Notes under the pieces: model-generated
What the model saw: the letters and a program-made list of their open reading frames with translations, nothing else
What the model was told of the DNA's origin: nothing
Database searches by the model: none
Program-made: the position numbers and the translations under genes
Shown here: one piece after another, positions 54,717 through 62,233 of the stretch
Layout of the letters: each line of letters starts with the position of its first letter
Position numbering within the stretch: the stretch's first letter is position 1
Assembly (NCBI GenBank): GCA_014650415.1
Contig: BMUX01000006.1
Location: 186,001-250,000, forward strand
Direction: 5' to 3'
Length of the DNA: 64,000 nucleotides
Source: Streptomyces spiroverticillatus
Lineage (GTDB): Bacteria; Actinomycetota; Actinomycetes; Streptomycetales; Streptomycetaceae

Positions 54717-56063
54717 TCACTGGTCGAGTGCGTTGTCGATCGCCTTCACGGCCGCGTTCCAGCCATCCTCGGGCGACTTGCCCTTCTGGTCGACCTGGAG
54801 CATCCCGATGTCCGCCATATTGGTGTTGATCACCAGGTCCTTCGGGCCGAGGATCTGCACCGGCACCCCCTTCGCGGCAGCCGAGAAGATCTCCCCGATG
54901 GGCGCGCCCCCGAAGTACTCGTGCTTCGCCCCCGACACCACCGGGTCGGCGTACGCCGTCTGGGCGCTCGGGAAGCTGCCGCGCTTGGCGAACAGGGTGG
55001 CCTGCTGGGCCGGCGCGGTCAGCCAGGCGGCCAGCTTCGCGGCCTCCGCCTTGTTCTTCCCGGCCTCCGGGACGGTCAGGAAGGCTCCGCCCCAGTTGGA
55101 GGGCTTCGGCGCGGGGGCCACGTCCCACTTGCCCTTGCCCGCCGCTCCCGCCTTGTCCTGGATGTAGCCGAGCATCCACGGCGGGCAGGAGACGGTGGCG
55201 AACTGGCCGTTGGCGAAGCCCTGGTCCCAGCCCTTCTGGAACTGCTGGTGCTTGGCGCTCAGCCCGGCCGTCGCGGACTCGGCCGCGACGGCCCAGGCCT
55301 CCTTCACCGCCGGGTTCGACTTGTAGATGACCTTGCCGTCGGCGTCGTAGAACCGCTTCTCGTTGCCGCCCATCACCGCGGCCAGCAGCCCGGACGCCGA
55401 GTCCAGGAACTTCGTCCCGTCGGGCGCTTTCGCCTTGTACTGCTTGCCGACCTCCAGGTACTTCTTCCAGTCCCCGGCCCACAGCTTCCCGACCGCGGCC
55501 CGCTCGGTCGGCAGCCCGGCCTTCTGGAAGAGGTCCTTCCGGTAGCAGATCCCCATCGGCCCGACGTCCGTCCCGAGCCCGACCGTCTTGCCGTCCTTGC
55601 TCGTGCCCTGCGCCCACTTCCACGGCAGGAACGCGTCCTTCGTGACCCCCTGCACCTTCCCCAGGTCCATCAGCTTCGCGGACTGGGTCGCCGTGATCTC
55701 GGCGATGTTGTTGACCTCGACGGCCTGGATGTCGGAGAGCCCGCTGCCGCTGGTCAGGTGGTTCAGGAGTTGCGGGTAGTAGTTCTCGTTGCGCTCGATC
55801 GAGTTCTGCTCGATCACGACGTTCGGGTTGGCCTTCATGTACGCATCGAAGAGCCCGGCCTCCTTCATGCCGAAGGCCCCGAAGACCCCGACCTTCAGTA
55901 CGGTCTTCCCCTTCTGCCCGGCCCCCGTGCCCCCGGTGGAGCCCCCGCCCGCCGGATCGTCCGACGCACAGCCGGACAGCAGGGCGCCGCAGAGGAGCGC
56001 GGCGGTGGCGGACAGCGCGACGGCGCTCTTCGAACGGGTCCTGCGCACAAGCTTGATCTGCAT
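54717..56063 (-). CDS. cebE: Cellobiose/cello-oligosaccharide-binding lipoprotein CebE
   Basis: 448 residues, ATG at 56063 behind AGGAGGAC. Lipobox LLSGC (Cys32), Gly/Thr linker, then a family 1 extracellular binding fold (VGVFGAFGMKEAGLFDAYMK, later AKGVPVQILGPKDLVINTNM). First gene of the operon cebE-cebF-cebG-bglC. A perfect CebR palindrome sits 35 bp upstream of the start. Confidence 0.95.
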   Translation of the reverse strand: MQIKLVRRTRSKSAVALSATAALLCGALLSGCASDDPAGGGSTGGTGAGQKGKTVLKVGVFGAFGMKEAGLFDAYMKANPNVVIEQNSIERNENYYPQLLNHLTSGSGLSDIQAVEVNNIAEITATQSAKLMDLGKVQGVTKDAFLPWKWAQGTSKDGKTVGLGTDVGPMGICYRKDLFQKAGLPTERAAVGKLWAGDWKKYLEVGKQYKAKAPDGTKFLDSASGLLAAVMGGNEKRFYDADGKVIYKSNPAVKEAWAVAAESATAGLSAKHQQFQKGWDQGFANGQFATVSCPPWMLGYIQDKAGAAGKGKWDVAPAPKPSNWGGAFLTVPEAGKNKAEAAKLAAWLTAPAQQATLFAKRGSFPSAQTAYADPVVSGAKHEYFGGAPIGEIFSAAAKGVPVQILGPKDLVINTNMADIGMLQVDQKGKSPEDGWNAAVKAIDNALDQ

Positions 56064-56097
56064 AGCGTCCTCCTGAAGCCCGATGGGTCAGGTACGG

Positions 56098-56111
56098 TGG
56101 GAGCGCTCCCA
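56098..56111. promoter_or_regulatory. CebR operator (perfect palindrome)
   Basis: TGGGAGCGCTCCCA, the exact 14-bp CebR recognition palindrome, in the 186-bp gap between divergent cebE and cebR and 139 bp before the cebR start. CebR bound here would repress uptake until cellobiose or cellotriose is present. Confidence 0.93.
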
Positions 56112-56249
56112 CGAGTGATGTGTTGAAGGTTCGCGGCTCCCCGCAGGGGTGTCAAGGCACCGGACAGCGAGACTTGGCGTCACAAGCATGCGGACACAGC
56201 CGACCATGGGGTGTCCGCACGCGCGGACGGGCCGGGAGGGGTCGATTCA

Positions 56250-57332
56250 ATGGCGATACGGGAAACGGGCGGCCGGAACACCACGGCACGGGGCACACGC
56301 GGCGCGGGCCGCCCCACGCTGGAGGAGGTCGCCGCCAGGGCGGGCGTCGGCCGGGGCACGGTCTCCCGGGTGGTCAACGGCTCGCCCCGGGTCAGCGAAC
56401 GCACCAGAGCCGCCGTCGAGGCGGCCGTCGCCGAACTGGGTTACGTCCCCAACCGTGCCGCCCGCGCCCTGGCCGCCAACCGCACGGACGCGATAGCCCT
56501 GGTCGTCCCCGAGGCGGAACACCGCTTCTTCGTCGAGCCCTACTTCTCCGACATCCTGCGCGGCGTCAACCACGCCCTCGCCGACACCGACATGCAGCTC
56601 CTGCTCACCATCGTCGGCAACGACCGCGACCGCGCCCGCCTCGCCCACTACCTGGCCGGCCACCGCGTCGACGGGGTCCTGGTCGTCTCGCTGCGCGCCG
56701 ACGACCCCCTCCCCGACCTCCTCACCGACCTCGGCATCCCCGCCGTCATCAGCGGCCGGCGCTCCGCCGCCGAACCCCTCCCGTGGGTGGACGCCGACAA
56801 CGTCTCCGGCGCCCGCCAGGCCGTCGCCCACCTGGCCGCACGCGGCCGCCGCCGGATAGCCACCATCACCGGCCGCCTGGACATCTACGGTGCCCGCTGC
56901 CGCCTGGACGGCTACCGCGACGGCCTCGCCGAGGCGGGCCTCGAGGCCGACGACTCCCTGATCGCCCCCGGCGACTTCACGGAGGAGGCGGGCCGCACGG
57001 CCATGGAGTCCCTCCTCGCCCTCCCCGAGATCCCCGACGCGGTCTTCGTCGGCTCGGACGTGATGGCGGTCGGCGCCCGCCAGGTCCTGCGCGAACGCGG
57101 CCTCCGGGTCCCCGAGGACATCGCCCTGGTCGGCTTCGACGACACCTCGATCGCCCGCCACATGGACCCGCCGCTGACGAGCGTGCGCCAGCCCATCGAG
57201 GAAATGGGCCGCCTGATGGCGCTGACCCTGCTCTCGGAAATAGCCAGGACCACGCTCCCGGTGGGCGTCCCGCGCCCGCCCCAGCCGCAGCTGATGCTCC
57301 CGACGGAGCTGATCGCCCGCACGTCGTCCTGA
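56250..57332 (+). CDS. cebR: CebR, LacI-family cellobiose repressor
   Basis: 360 residues; the ATG at 56250 with GGGAGGGG upstream is preferred to the GTG-initiated frame at 56211. LacI helix-turn-helix (TLEEVAARAGVGRGTVSRVV, 23-42) and hinge (VPNRAARALAANRT), then a periplasmic-binding-like effector domain (VFVGSDVMAVGARQVL, ALVGFDDTSIARHMDPP). It binds the palindrome at 56098 and is released by cellobiose and cellotriose. Confidence 0.93.
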   Translation: MAIRETGGRNTTARGTRGAGRPTLEEVAARAGVGRGTVSRVVNGSPRVSERTRAAVEAAVAELGYVPNRAARALAANRTDAIALVVPEAEHRFFVEPYFSDILRGVNHALADTDMQLLLTIVGNDRDRARLAHYLAGHRVDGVLVVSLRADDPLPDLLTDLGIPAVISGRRSAAEPLPWVDADNVSGARQAVAHLAARGRRRIATITGRLDIYGARCRLDGYRDGLAEAGLEADDSLIAPGDFTEEAGRTAMESLLALPEIPDAVFVGSDVMAVGARQVLRERGLRVPEDIALVGFDDTSIARHMDPPLTSVRQPIEEMGRLMALTLLSEIARTTLPVGVPRPPQPQLMLPTELIARTSS

Positions 57333-57357
57333 CAGCGACAGGGGGCGGAAAACGACC

Positions 57358-57387
57358 AAGGCCCCGGTTCTTCCGAACCGGGGCCTT
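57358..57387. terminator. Bidirectional terminator between cebR and tRNA-His
   Basis: 13-bp perfect stem AAGGCCCCGGTTC and complement, TTCC loop; serves the plus-strand cebR and the minus-strand tRNA-His. Confidence 0.9.
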
Positions 57388-57397
57388 GACCCTTCAG

Positions 57398-57471
57398 GGT
57401 GAGTGACGGGACTTGAACCCGCGGCCACCTGGACCACAACCAGGTGCTCTACCAACTGAGCTACACCCACC
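57398..57471 (-). tRNA. tRNA-His (anticodon GTG)
   Basis: Minus strand. Acceptor GTGGGTG/CACTCAC, anticodon loop TTGTGGT (GTG), T arm GCGGG/CCCGT. The extra G at position -1 opposite C73 that identifies tRNA-His is encoded (57471 and 57398). Confidence 0.97.
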
Positions 57472-57594
57472 ATGACCGGTCTTGTACTGCGTTCTTCCGA
57501 CCGGCTGAGAAAAAGTGTACAGGGTTCGCGAGGGTGCTCGCGCCCAGGTTTTCCGGGGCCCCTTCCAGGGCCCCCTCAACCTCCTGCTTGGCTC

Positions 57595-58206
57595 CTACTC
57601 GCCCCCCTCAGCAGGGATGACGTACTTGGCGGCGATCGCCTTCGCGGTGTCGGAGTCCGGCCCCGGCTGCGGCACGAAGACCGCCTCCCGGTAGTAGCGC
57701 AGCTCCGCGATCGAGTCGCGGATGTCGGCGAGCGCCCGGTGGTTGCCGTTCTTGTCCGGACTGTTGAAGTACGCCCGCGGGAACCAGCGCCGCGCCAGCT
57801 CCTTCACCGACGACACGTCGACGATCCGGTAGTGGAGGTACCCCTCCAGCTCCCGCATGTCCCGCGCGAGGAACCCGCGGTCCGTCCCCACGGAGTTCCC
57901 GCAGAGCGGAGCCTTGCCCGGCTCCTTCACATGCTCCTTGATGTACGCGAGGACCTGCGCCTCGGCGTCGGCCAGCGTCGTGCCGCCCGCCAGCTCGTCC
58001 AGCAGCCCGGAGGACGTGTGCATCTGGCGCACGATCTCCGGCATGGTCTCCAGGGCGGCGTCCGGCGGGCGGATCACGATGTCCACGCCGTCGCCGAGCA
58101 CGTTGAGCTCCGAGTCGGTGACCAGTGCGGCCACCTCGATAAGTGCGTCGTCCGTCAGCGAGAGCCCGGTCATCTCGCAGTCGATCCACACCATGCGATC
58201 GTTCAT
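57595..58206 (-). CDS. orn: Oligoribonuclease
   Basis: 203 residues from the ATG at 58206 (MNDRMVWIDCEMTGL); a GTG three codons upstream is possible. DEDD exonuclease residues: Asp9 and Glu11, and the RALADIRDSI helix with the final His and Asp. It degrades 2-5-mer RNA and pGpG, the linear product of c-di-GMP hydrolysis, so it completes turnover of the signal handled by cdgA in this window. It lies next to adpA in streptomycetes. Confidence 0.95.
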   Translation of the reverse strand: MNDRMVWIDCEMTGLSLTDDALIEVAALVTDSELNVLGDGVDIVIRPPDAALETMPEIVRQMHTSSGLLDELAGGTTLADAEAQVLAYIKEHVKEPGKAPLCGNSVGTDRGFLARDMRELEGYLHYRIVDVSSVKELARRWFPRAYFNSPDKNGNHRALADIRDSIAELRYYREAVFVPQPGPDSDTAKAIAAKYVIPAEGGE

Positions 58207-58308
58207 GCGCCTCACCCTACGGCTCCCACCCCGCCTCCCGTGCCCCCAGGACGCATGCGGCGAGGGCCCGCCCCCCCCCGGTGGGGAGCGGGCCCAGGGC
58301 CGCGGGGC

Positions 58309-59475
58309 TCAGCCCCGGCGGGCGTACGCCTCGGGCTTGCCCGGGTCGGGGGCGGGGGCCGTGGCGCCCAGCGGGAGGGCGGCGGAGGCCGCCGCCGCCC
58401 GGCGGACCTGCTGCGGGACGGCGTCCGCCAGCGGGGCGCCCAGGGCGACGGGATCGCCCGCGGGACGCCGGGCCCGGTAGGCCGCCCGGTAGGCCGCGGG
58501 GGAGGACCCCAGCTGCCGCCGGAAGTGCCCGCGCAGCGCCACCGGGGAGCGGAACCCGCACCGTCCGGCGACCTCGTCGACCGAGTAGTCGGAGGTCTCC
58601 AGGAGCCGCTGCGCCTGCAGCACCCGCTGGGTGATCAGCCACTGGAGTGGAGCGCTCCCAGTGAGCGACCTGAAACGCCGGTCGAAGGTGCGGCGGCTCA
58701 TGTACGCACGCGCGGCGAGCGTCTCCACGTCGAACTGCTCGTGGAGGTGCTCCAGCGCCCAGGCGACGACCTCGGCCAGCGGATCCGCCCCGATCTCTTC
58801 GGGTAAAGACCGATCGAGGTAGCGCTCCTGACCGCCACTGCGCCGGGGCGGCACGACGAGCCGGCGCGCCAGCGCGCCCGCCGCCTCCGTCCCGTGGTCG
58901 GTCCGCACGATGTGCAGACACAGGTCGATCCCGGCGGCCGTCCCCGCCGACGTCAGCACGTCGCCGTCGTCGACGAACAGCTCCCGCGGATCCACGTGCA
59001 CCGACGGATAGCGCTTGGCGAGCGTCGGCGCGTACATCCAGTGCGTGGTGGCGGGCCGCCCGTCGAGCAGGCCGGCGGCGGCGAGCACGAAGGCCCCCGT
59101 GCACAGCCCGACGATCCGGGCCCCCTCCTCATGCGCCCGGCGCAGCGCCTCCAACGCCTGCGGCGGCGGCGGCGATGTGATGGACCGCCAGGCCGGTACG
59201 ACGACCGTCCCGGCGCGACTCATCGCCTCCAGGCCGTAGGGCGCGGTGAGTTCGAGTCCCCCTGTGGTCCGCAGGGGTCCCTCCTCGCCGGCGCACACCA
59301 GCAGTCGATAGCGCGGAACCCCTGCGTCCTGCCGGTCGATGCCGAACACCGAGAGCGGGATGGAGCTCTCGAAGATGGGTCCCCCGCTGAATAGCAGCAC
59401 CGCTACGATCTCCCGGCGGCGGCGCCCGGAGAGCTTCCGGGTGGCCTCCGGCGGTGCGGCCAAGTCCTGGCTCAT
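58309..59475 (-). CDS. adpA: AdpA (BldH), AraC/XylS-family developmental regulator
   Basis: 388 residues. N-terminal DJ-1/PfpI (GATase1-like) dimerisation domain (VAVLLFSGGPIFESSIPLSV, then GARIVGLCTGAFVLAAAGLL) and C-terminal AraC double helix-turn-helix (LAARAYMSRRTFDRRFRSLT, then VDEVAGRCGFRSPVALRGHF). The Leu224 codon is TTA, so translation needs the bldA tRNA, a hallmark of AdpA. It activates differentiation and secondary metabolism and is controlled by gamma-butyrolactone receptors in some species. A CebR-like box lies inside the gene. Confidence 0.96.
   Translation of the reverse strand: MSQDLAAPPEATRKLSGRRRREIVAVLLFSGGPIFESSIPLSVFGIDRQDAGVPRYRLLVCAGEEGPLRTTGGLELTAPYGLEAMSRAGTVVVPAWRSITSPPPPQALEALRRAHEEGARIVGLCTGAFVLAAAGLLDGRPATTHWMYAPTLAKRYPSVHVDPRELFVDDGDVLTSAGTAAGIDLCLHIVRTDHGTEAAGALARRLVVPPRRSGGQERYLDRSLPEEIGADPLAEVVAWALEHLHEQFDVETLAARAYMSRRTFDRRFRSLTGSAPLQWLITQRVLQAQRLLETSDYSVDEVAGRCGFRSPVALRGHFRRQLGSSPAAYRAAYRARRPAGDPVALGAPLADAVPQQVRRAAAASAALPLGATAPAPDPGKPEAYARRG
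58647..58660. promoter_or_regulatory. Intragenic CebR-like box within adpA
   Basis: GTGGAGCGCTCCCA matches the CebR palindrome at 12 of 14 positions. It falls in the conserved GSAPLQW codons of the AraC domain, so coding constraint could explain it. Confidence 0.35.
58804..58806 (-). other. TTA codon (bldA-dependent) in adpA
   Basis: Leu224, in RSLPEEI between the two domains, reads TTA. I found no other in-frame TTA in the genes of this window. Confidence 0.93.
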
Positions 59476-60021
59476 GGCGCTAAGCCCCCCTCGCTGGTCG
59501 CGGCTCCCTGTTCGTGACGGGCCTGTCGCTCCTGCACACTGCTCCTCGAAGTCGCAGTCCCTCTAGGTCCTGCACGGTTCCCCCGCCGTCGAATAACCCA
59601 TGATCGAATCTACTGTGTTGCATGGCGCTGTCGTGACAAGTTCCTAAAGCGCCGCTATGTCGACATGGCAACTTGGCGTGAAGCATTCGATCAGGAAGCG
59701 TTCCACTCCCGGGCCCCGCAGGGAAGTGCGCCTTTCGCTCATGGCCCGTCCCCGTAGGGTGCGCGGGCCGCCTGCGGTCCTTTCTTCCCTGGTGGCAGCA
59801 GGGTTGGCAGGCCATTTCGCCAAGGGTGGGGGAGGTCGGCGAAGTTGGCTGAAAAACTACGGGCGCGCATGTGCGATCCCGTCACTCACCCGGCGCACAA
59901 CCCTGCGAAGAGCGCGTGATTCCGTTGATTCTTCACGCATTGTTCTCGTTTTGGGGCCGTGTGGAACGCGACCGGGAGTCGACCGAAACCGGTTGTGCGA
60001 CCGGTGTTTGCCGGACAGCCC
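59476..60021. promoter_or_regulatory. 546-bp adpA upstream region
   Basis: Gene-free and less GC-rich than average, especially 59600-59700 and 59900-59990. Near 59986-60010 two ACCGGT-centred half-sites (AAACCGGTT and ACCGGTGTTTG) lie 510 bp before the adpA start, each matching 8 of 11 positions of the gamma-butyrolactone receptor consensus. A receptor site is plausible there but unproven. No gene is seen. Confidence 0.45.
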
Positions 60022-60456
60022 CTACCGGCCGCCGCGATGCGCTCCGGAACCGGTGCGGCTGTGCCGTCCGCGGTGGGTGCCCGCCTGGAGTTCCTCGGCG
60101 AGATCGCGGGCGGCGATCCGCTCGGAACGGCGCAGCAGGAGCCGGCAGACGACGGTGACGACGGCGAGCCCGCCGGCCGCGAGCGCGGCGCCGCCGGGCG
60201 GGGCTCCGTACACGAGGAGCACGACGGGGACGAGCAGACAGCTGAAGGCGGCCCAGCGGACCAGATCCGCCACCGAGCCGGAAGGGGCTGCCGGTGCGGG
60301 GTCCGCCCCGGCGGACGCGGGATGCCCGTGTGCGCCAGGCGCACCGTGGGAGCTGTGGGACGAGGGGGAGCCGTGTGACCCCTGGTGGTGGTGCGTCCCG
60401 TGGGGCCGGTCGCGTTCGTAGTCGTACGGAGACGGGAAGGGCGAGGGGCCGGGCAC
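60022..60456 (-). CDS. Small membrane protein with His-rich N-terminus
   Basis: 144 residues, GTG at 60456 behind GGAGGAGG. The first 45 residues are His/Pro/Gly/Ser-rich (HGTHHHQGSHGSPSSHSSHG), then two helices (about 62-82 and 85-107) and an Arg-rich tail. The His cluster could bind metal. Unknown function; it is downstream of nothing on its strand and upstream of the adpA leader. Confidence 0.72.
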   Translation of the reverse strand: MPGPSPFPSPYDYERDRPHGTHHHQGSHGSPSSHSSHGAPGAHGHPASAGADPAPAAPSGSVADLVRWAAFSCLLVPVVLLVYGAPPGGAALAAGGLAVVTVVCRLLLRRSERIAARDLAEELQAGTHRGRHSRTGSGAHRGGR

Positions 60457-60808
60457 GGGGCTACCTCCTCCGGGGCTGGGGGTGCGGGCGGAACCTGATC
60501 AACGAACGGGCCACCCGTACGGTCACGTTGCCCCGCGTCCGTACGGACCAGCGGCAGACGCCTGTACGGGGCAGCGGGCATTGCGATAAGGCCCCGGGTC
60601 GTGCATGCTCCAGGAACCCCGCGGCCAAGCGGGGTCTGGGCAGTGGAGGAGTGCGGCCGTACCCTTGGGGGTATGGGCTTGGGAAGATGATTCCCGGACA
60701 GCTCCGCCGTCGCAGGGCTGTCACCCGTCCCGTCGCACCACCTGTTCCGCCGTCCCTTCCACCCGCTCCTTATGTCAGCTCCTTGAGGATTCAGACGCCG
60801 AGACACCG
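60457..60808. other. 352-bp divergent promoter region
   Basis: Between the small membrane protein gene and the stress protein gene. No gene is seen. Several GTACGG/CCGTAC pairs occur around 60510-60550 but form no clear operator. Confidence 0.5.
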
Positions 60809-61354
60809 ATGGCCGGTCACGAAACTCCCGAACCCGCGGACCGCAAGCAGGTCGCCGATCCCCGCGCCGAATACGGTGCGGAGCGCAGCGGTGACCTCTA
60901 CGCGCTGGAAGAGCCGCGTCATTCCTGCGATCCCGCCTTCCGGCACGGTGTCGTCGTCGGCTTCGACGGCTCCACCTCCAGCGAGCGGGCGCTGGCCTAC
61001 GCCATCGGCATGGCCCGAAGGCTCGGCCAGGGGCTGATCATCGTCCATGTCGCCAACCGGCTGCCGACCACGGTGTGGGCGGGCTGCGAGCCACCGGTCT
61101 TCGTGGACGTCCCCGACCACCGCACCGAGGTCCTCGGCCTCGAACTGGCCTGTGCGGACTACCTCGCCGAGGTGCCGTGGATCCTGGTCGAGCGGGGCGG
61201 CGACATCTGCCACGAGCTGGAGGAGGTCGGCCGGGAGTACGAGGCCGACGCGATCGTGGTGGGCTCCACCCAGGGCATCGTGGGACGCCTCTTCGGGTCG
61301 GTCGCGGGGCGGTTGGCGAAGCGGGCGCAGCGCCCGGTCGTCGTCATTCCGTAA
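60809..61354 (+). CDS. Universal stress protein family member
   Basis: 181 residues, ATG at 60809. One Usp domain with an N-terminal acidic extension of about 45 residues. It carries GVVVGFDGSTSSERALAYAI and the ATP-loop IVVGSTQGIVGRLFGSVAG (G-2x-G-9x-G-S like). ATP-binding stress proteins of this type occur in low-oxygen and redox responses. The extension has no known role. Confidence 0.88.
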   Translation: MAGHETPEPADRKQVADPRAEYGAERSGDLYALEEPRHSCDPAFRHGVVVGFDGSTSSERALAYAIGMARRLGQGLIIVHVANRLPTTVWAGCEPPVFVDVPDHRTEVLGLELACADYLAEVPWILVERGGDICHELEEVGREYEADAIVVGSTQGIVGRLFGSVAGRLAKRAQRPVVVIP

Positions 61355-61532
61355 CGTTCCGTCAGTTTGAGTGCCCTGTAGGGCAGTTGGCGCATCCGCG
61401 CCCTTGACGTATTGCCGCGATTTCCCAAACTACCGCCGCGTAGGGGTGATTTGTGACCTTGTAAAGGGTAGATAAAGGTCGCTGGGAACACAGCAGAAGC
61501 GCAGCAACACTGCACGTGAAGGGAGCCCCGCC

Positions 61533-62114
61533 GTGGACAACGACGTCTCTGCGGGAAGCACATCGGCCTCCGCCTCCACTCTCGGACACCTCGCCCTCGG
61601 ACTGACCCTGCTGGCCTTCGGGCTGGGTCACACCGGCGTCTTCGACGGCATCACGGCGGCGAGCGCCGCCACGGTCGCCATGTTCGTCGGCGGCATCACG
61701 CTCTTCGTCGCGGGACTCCTGGAGTTCCGGGGCGGCGATTCGTTCAACGGGACGGCCTTCGTCGGCCTTGGCGCCTTCTGGTTCACCTGGGGCGCCGCGT
61801 CCGGGGACACCGCGCTCAGCGGCGACGCGGCGGGTCTCTTCCTGCTGCTCTGGGCGCTGTTGGCGCTCAGCCTCACCCTGGGAGCAGCCGGCGGCGGTCT
61901 GCTCCCGCAGGTGATGTACGGGCTGCTGTTCGTGTCCCTGCTCCTGCTGGGCATCGCCCAGTTCGCGGAGCTCGGGACGCTGGCGAAGGTCGCGGGCTGG
62001 GTGGCCGCCCTCTCCGGGCTCCTCGCCTGGTACGGGGCCACGGCGGCGTGGGCGAAGTGGCCCACCGCCCTGCCGGGCCGCGCCGCGGGCCGGGGCGTGA
62101 CGGCAACCGGCTGA
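61533..62114 (+). CDS. GPR1/FUN34/YaaH-family acetate channel-like protein
   Basis: 193 residues, GTG at 61533. Six membrane helices (GHLALGLTLLAFGLGHTGVF and five more). The family signature NPAPLGL at the first helix reads STLGHLALGL here, so the acetate-selectivity motif is not kept; substrate is uncertain. A convergent terminator separates it from glmS. Confidence 0.82.
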   Translation: MDNDVSAGSTSASASTLGHLALGLTLLAFGLGHTGVFDGITAASAATVAMFVGGITLFVAGLLEFRGGDSFNGTAFVGLGAFWFTWGAASGDTALSGDAAGLFLLLWALLALSLTLGAAGGGLLPQVMYGLLFVSLLLLGIAQFAELGTLAKVAGWVAALSGLLAWYGATAAWAKWPTALPGRAAGRGVTATG

Positions 62115-62171
62115 CAGCAGGTCAGATGCCAGAGCGGGGCCGGTAGTTGGGCGACACCGGCCCCCGGCGAG

Positions 62172-62218
62172 GAGAAGGGCCCCGTACGGCCGTGGTGGCG
62201 GCGTGCGGGGCCCTTCTC
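62172..62218. terminator. Convergent terminator of acetate-channel-family gene and glmS
   Basis: 13-bp perfect stem GAGAAGGGCCCCG and complement, with a 21-nt loop that can itself fold. Confidence 0.85.
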
Positions 62219-62233
62219 GTATGCGTGACGGAC

